Positions 60,614-64,000 of a DNA stretch of 64,000 bases are shown piece by piece. The notes beneath the pieces were generated by a model. It was not told the DNA's origin and did not search any database. It saw only the letters and a list, made by a program, of their open reading frames with translations. Position 1 is the stretch's first letter, and every line of letters begins with the position of its first letter. The position numbers were made by a program, and so were the translations under genes. This DNA comes from Hyphomicrobiaceae bacterium (lineage in GTDB: Bacteria; Pseudomonadota; Alphaproteobacteria; Rhizobiales; Hyphomicrobiaceae). Location of the stretch: positions 248,001 through 312,000 of the forward strand of contig JALHMB010000004.1 in NCBI GenBank assembly GCA_022844275.1, given 5' to 3'.

Positions 60614-61651
60614 TCAGTCAACAGGCTTTGATACGAAGAGATCCATTCCCAGCCGGTGCGAGAGATACTTCGCGACCAACTGTCCCTTGACGCTATTGCC
60701 AGCGCTATCGAGAGGAGGAGCGAAGGTGCCGAGACCGCCCTTGCCCGGCGATACCGTCACTATGCCGCCGCCTATCCCGCTCTTACCCGGCAGGCCGATC
60801 TCGAAAAGCCAATCGCCAGACGTTTCGTAAAGACCCGCAGTTGCCATGATGGCCAATGAGTAGTGGCAGACGGAATGGCTGACGACGCGCTTCCTGGTGA
60901 TTGGGTTGACTCCGCCGTCGGCGAGAGTTGCGCCCATGATAGCGAGGTCTTTTGCACTGACATTGAGTGAGCACTGCTTTGTGTAGAGGTCTGTGGCTTC
61001 AGCCGGATCGGAGTAGATGCATCCGACGCTCTGAAGCAGCTGAGCAATGCTGCGATTGCGGAAATTCGTCTCGGAGGCGGAAGCGTAGACCTCCTCGTTC
61101 AACGGCAGCTCGCGACCGGCAAAGCGCGACAGACCCTCGTGGATGAACTTCCACTTCTCCATGATATCCCGACCGGGGGCGAGACTGGTCGTCGCGATCG
61201 CGCCGGCATTGACCATGGGATTGGTACGCCCGTCGTGGCTTCCTTCGATCGCAGATAGAGAATTGAAGGGCTTCCCGGTGCTGTTGGCGCCGAGCTTCGC
61301 GCGTGCCTCGTCGGGGCCGATCAGGTCGCAGATGAGCGCGAACACGAACGGCTTTGATACGCTCATAATCGAGAATTCGTAGTCGGCATCACCGGCGTTG
61401 TGGACGCGCCCGGCAGTATCGACCACGCACACGCCGAAGAGATCGGCTGGAACCCGAGCAAGGGCCGGGTAGACATCCGAATTCTGCCCATCTGTCGTCG
61501 ATCTGAACCGGGCATACGCACTCTCGATCAATGCCTGCACCTCTTCCGAGGCCGGCAGATGACCCGTTGAGACGAAGCCGCTGTCCTCCATGGGAACCGA
61601 TCCTGTAGAGGGCGACGCGGCAGCTGCCATTGCGATGGATGTTCTGGTCAA
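60614..61651 (-). CDS. glsA: glutaminase
   Basis: A 345-residue serine-dependent glutaminase that releases ammonia from glutamine. The Ser-x-x-Lys motif is S97-K100 (FSIMSVSKPFVF). It also has GKPFNSLSAIEGSHDGRTNP, MVNAGAIATTSLAPG with the Asn/Ala typical of the family, TLADGGVNPITRKRVVS and GKSGIGGGIVTVSPGKGGLG near the C terminus. The family core begins about residue 35, so the first 30 residues are an extension or the start is later (Met21). Glutaminase next to a transporter suggests ammonia release for acid neutralisation or glutamate supply. Confidence 0.93.
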   Translation of the reverse strand: MTRTSIAMAAAASPSTGSVPMEDSGFVSTGHLPASEEVQALIESAYARFRSTTDGQNSDVYPALARVPADLFGVCVVDTAGRVHNAGDADYEFSIMSVSKPFVFALICDLIGPDEARAKLGANSTGKPFNSLSAIEGSHDGRTNPMVNAGAIATTSLAPGRDIMEKWKFIHEGLSRFAGRELPLNEEVYASASETNFRNRSIAQLLQSVGCIYSDPAEATDLYTKQCSLNVSAKDLAIMGATLADGGVNPITRKRVVSHSVCHYSLAIMATAGLYETSGDWLFEIGLPGKSGIGGGIVTVSPGKGGLGTFAPPLDSAGNSVKGQLVAKYLSHRLGMDLFVSKPVD

Positions 61652-62013
61652 GTCGCGATCCGATGTTGGAAAATTCGGATCGCACTAGGGAGGGCTTTCT
61701 GCTGAGCATGGAATCAGAACAAACCCTGAGGCCGATCAGTAGGAATGCCCAAAACTTAGCTTGCCAAGAAGTATGACCTCGACATTTACCGCAATTTCTA
61801 CGGGCTCTTCTTTCTGCAGTAGGATCTCCCGCTACAGCGTGTTTGGATCGCTCGACGAGGCCACGGACTTCGGGCGGGCGCGATCCCACGATCCCTTCGA
61901 GACGGTATTCAAGAAGCGTTACGAAGGCCTCTTCGAGAGCGAGACGACGTCGCTTCTCAAGCCTGCACCGCTGGCGCGTCTCAGATCTTGCTGCGGGTTC
62001 TAGAGCCGATGGC
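61652..62013. other. gene-free stretch
   Basis: About 360 bases upstream of the glutaminase gene. A 76-codon open frame (from ATG 61773) has no homology I can see and sits in the region expected to hold the glutaminase promoter. No RNA gene or strong hairpin noticed. Confidence 0.4.
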
Positions 62014-62574
62014 TCAGGTCTTCTTGCGTGGCGTCAAACGGCGCGCATCCGGCGCCGCCTCGTGCTGCACCGCGCGCAGGATCGTGGCGTTCATCAGGTA
62101 AGCGCTCATGATCGCGGTCAGCTCCATCAGACCTTTCTCACCGAAGCGCTTGCGCACGGCGGCGAATGTCTCATCGCTCACCGCCGGCGATTCCAACAGC
62201 TCCCGCCCGTAGCGGACGATAAGCGCCTCGTCAGGGGTGAGGCTGTCAAGCGGGCCATAGGTGTCGACAATATGGATCGCTTCGGCGCGCGTGCCGGCGG
62301 CGAGGCCGAGCTTGACGTGCGAGTTCCAGATGTAGTCGGCATTCGCGGCACGCGCTGCGGTGCAGATCGCGAGCTCCGACTCCGCCTGCGTCAGCGACGT
62401 ATGATTGCGGAGGTGATCCAGGAGGTCCGAGAGCTTCACGCCCGCCTGCCCCGCATACGAGAGATAGGTACTCGGCGGGGGCATGCTCTTCCGCGTCGAG
62501 AGGATATGGCGGACGGCCGCGCGCGTCTCGTCGCTATAAGCGTCGGTATCCGAGGGGAACGGCAAACGCGCCAT
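62014..62574 (-). CDS. carboxymuconolactone decarboxylase family protein
   Basis: A 186-residue AhpD-fold protein. The core helix pair is LTQAESELAICTAARAANAD followed by YIWNSHVKLGLAAGTRAEAI, with a Cys and His at the positions used in this family; the usual CxxC of AhpD is not present. C-terminal GEKGLMELTAIMSAYLMNAT is also typical. Such proteins act as gamma-carboxymuconolactone decarboxylases or alkylhydroperoxidase-like enzymes; which is not clear here. Start 62574 (MARLPFPSD) is fixed by homology. It is divergent from the amine oxidase gene. Confidence 0.85.
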   Translation of the reverse strand: MARLPFPSDTDAYSDETRAAVRHILSTRKSMPPPSTYLSYAGQAGVKLSDLLDHLRNHTSLTQAESELAICTAARAANADYIWNSHVKLGLAAGTRAEAIHIVDTYGPLDSLTPDEALIVRYGRELLESPAVSDETFAAVRKRFGEKGLMELTAIMSAYLMNATILRAVQHEAAPDARRLTPRKKT

Positions 62575-62825
62575 CGTCGGGCTCCTTAGGTTGGCGACTT
62601 TCAGGAGTCGTCTAGTATGTTTCCTCACCTCATCTGTGCACCAGGAGCGGCATTGGCGCAATATCGAGGGAGCATCACCCTACTTTTGTGCAGCACTCGG
62701 CCGTCCGCTCCAAAATTCGTGCAGCTTCGACCTTGCCTCGGCGCACCCGGCACCTCACACTGAGCTGAGCACACTGGAGAATTTCGCGCGAGCCCGAGCT
62801 AGCGCCGATTGAGGAGATGCTTTTC

Positions 62826-64000
62826 ATGGCTGATGTGCACGCGGTATCCGAGAGCTGCTGCGCTACTGCTGTCCAGCCGACGGTTCATGAGATCAAGCAT
62901 CCACTCCAACCGCTGACCCCCGACGAGATCCGTCGCGTCGCCGACATCGTCCGTCGCAATCCGCCTTACGAGGACGCGATCCGCTTCGAGACCATCGAGC
63001 TCTTGGAGCCAACCAAGGAAGAGGTCCGCGCCTTCAAGCCGGGCATGCCGATCCGCCGCCGCGCGCGCGTGAACGTATCGAGTGCGCGTAAGGTGAGCGT
63101 CACGATGATGACCCTCGATCTTGCGAGTGGAGAAGTTCTCTCGCGCAAGGTGCTCGATGGCCAGCGACCCATGATCCAGCTCGAGCAGTTCCTCGTCATC
63201 GAGGGCCTCGTTAGGGCCGATCCGGGCTTCATCGCGGCCTGCGCCAGGCGCGGCATCACGGATATGGAGAAAGTCTGCGTCGATCCCTGGTCGGCCGGCT
63301 CGTTCGATATACCGGGCGAGGAGGGGCGCTTTCTCTGCCATGTGTTCTGCTGGCTGCGACTGAGGAAGAACGAGGCCTTCTATGCGCACCCGATTGAGGG
63401 CCTCAATGCCGTCATCGACCTTAACAGCGGGAAGGTCATTCGCATCGACGACTATGGCATCACGCCGATCCCGATGACCGAATACAACTACGAGCGCGAA
63501 TTTCTGACCGACTTCCAGCCACCAGCGAAGCCGATCAACGTGGTGCAGCCCGAGGGCGTTAATTTCTCCATCGATGGCCCGTGCCTGAAATGGCGCAACT
63601 GGTCGCTCGTCGTCGGCTTCAATGCGCGCGAGGCGCTGACGCTGCACGATATTCGTTTCGACGGGCGCCCGGTCGTTCACCGCGCTTCGATCGTCGAGAT
63701 GACCGTGCCCTACGGCACGCCGGAGGGCGGACATTTCCGGAAGAACGTCTTTGACGTCGGCGAGTACGGCGTCGGCAAACTTGCCAACTCCCTGCGTCTC
63801 GGTTGTGACTGCCTCGGCGTCATTCAGTATCTCGACGCGCATCTCAATAAGATCGACGGCGAGCCCTGGACGATCGAGAATGCCATCTGCGTGCACGAGG
63901 AGGATGCGGGGCTCGTTTGGAAGCATACCGACTTCCGCACCGAGCGTGTGGAGTCGCGTCGTGGCAGCCGCCTCGTGATCTCGACCATCTGCACGGTCGG
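62826..64000 (+). CDS. copper amine oxidase (primary-amine oxidase), 3' end outside window
   Basis: An open frame running off the right edge, 391 codons visible. The two N-terminal CuAO domains are seen (HPLQPLTPDEIRRVADIVRR and later WSAGSFDIPGEEGRF). The catalytic domain begins in GPCLKWRNWSLVVGFNAREA. FDVGEYGVGKLANSLRLGCD holds the likely catalytic-base Asp, and ENAICVHEEDAGLVWKHTDF is conserved. The window stops at TICTVG; in this family the topaquinone motif N-Y-D/E-Y normally follows immediately. ATG 62826 has GAGGAG 9 bases upstream. The enzyme oxidises primary amines to aldehydes with H2O2 and ammonia as products. Confidence 0.9.
   Translation, partial: MADVHAVSESCCATAVQPTVHEIKHPLQPLTPDEIRRVADIVRRNPPYEDAIRFETIELLEPTKEEVRAFKPGMPIRRRARVNVSSARKVSVTMMTLDLASGEVLSRKVLDGQRPMIQLEQFLVIEGLVRADPGFIAACARRGITDMEKVCVDPWSAGSFDIPGEEGRFLCHVFCWLRLRKNEAFYAHPIEGLNAVIDLNSGKVIRIDDYGITPIPMTEYNYEREFLTDFQPPAKPINVVQPEGVNFSIDGPCLKWRNWSLVVGFNAREALTLHDIRFDGRPVVHRASIVEMTVPYGTPEGGHFRKNVFDVGEYGVGKLANSLRLGCDCLGVIQYLDAHLNKIDGEPWTIENAICVHEEDAGLVWKHTDFRTERVESRRGSRLVISTICTV

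Noticed and set aside
61761-62003. 80-codon plus-strand frame between glutaminase and CMD-family genes
   Set aside because: No homology or good ribosome site; a chance frame is the simpler reading.
62799-63926. 375-codon open frame on the minus strand
   Set aside because: It lies wholly antisense to the copper amine oxidase gene, whose family motifs run through the entire plus strand; the minus product is Asp/Arg/His-rich, typical of GC-rich antisense reading.

Overview
The window reads as chromosomal DNA of a high-GC alphaproteobacterium, most likely of the order Hyphomicrobiales. The reasons are an RpsB with a long C-terminal helix-hairpin-helix extension, tandem YciB-type septation proteins upstream of a MarR/asd pair, a TetR-proC pair, and degenerate intergenic repeats of a kind I associate with Bradyrhizobium-like genomes. 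The genus cannot be fixed from the sequence alone.

Bases 1-18800 are mostly housekeeping: an acyl-CoA dehydrogenase tail, a Cys-cluster protein, a GNAT enzyme, propionyl-CoA synthetase (prpE), a GntR regulator, rpsB-tsf, a 2-keto-4-pentenoate hydratase with a CnbZ-like protein, TetR, proC, a methyltransferase, dapF-mtaB-ftsY, two YciB paralogues, MarR, asd, a DUF1178 protein and tRNA-Ser(UGA). The rpsB leader and the rpsB-tsf gap both hold terminator-like hairpins.

From tRNA-Ser to about 47.6 kb the content is accessory and patchy. It has several gene-free stretches, degenerate repeats and two clear pseudogenes: an Old Yellow Enzyme at 31233-32269 and a psiE gene at 33592-34004. Modules here are a nitroreductase/acyl-CoA ligase pair; TerB-family protein, Ca2+/Na+ antiporter and carbonic anhydrase beside an OxyR-like regulator that lacks its peroxidatic cysteine; and a TRAP transporter plus metallo-hydrolase operon facing an arylmalonate-decarboxylase-like protein without its catalytic cysteine. 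Further on come a diguanylate cyclase, a GreA/B factor, cupins and LysR regulators. A secreted protein made of four FFDKL..EGAS repeats sits in front of an HtrA-type protease. The stretch ends with a 3-hydroxybutyrate dehydrogenase/patatin pair.

Bases 47.6-61.7 kb, nearly all on the minus strand, hold the most striking system. A lipoprotein adaptor and an HAE1-type RND pump are followed without a break by a seven-gene Mrp/Mbh-type cation/proton antiporter (E, F, G, an A'-B fusion, C, D and a second D-like subunit). Seven of the eight gene junctions overlap. Upstream lie a DHA2 efflux transporter and a glutaminase, so the region may serve drug export coupled to pH or sodium homeostasis; that functional link is inference. 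The window ends with a carboxymuconolactone-decarboxylase-family gene and a copper amine oxidase cut off just before its expected cofactor tyrosine.
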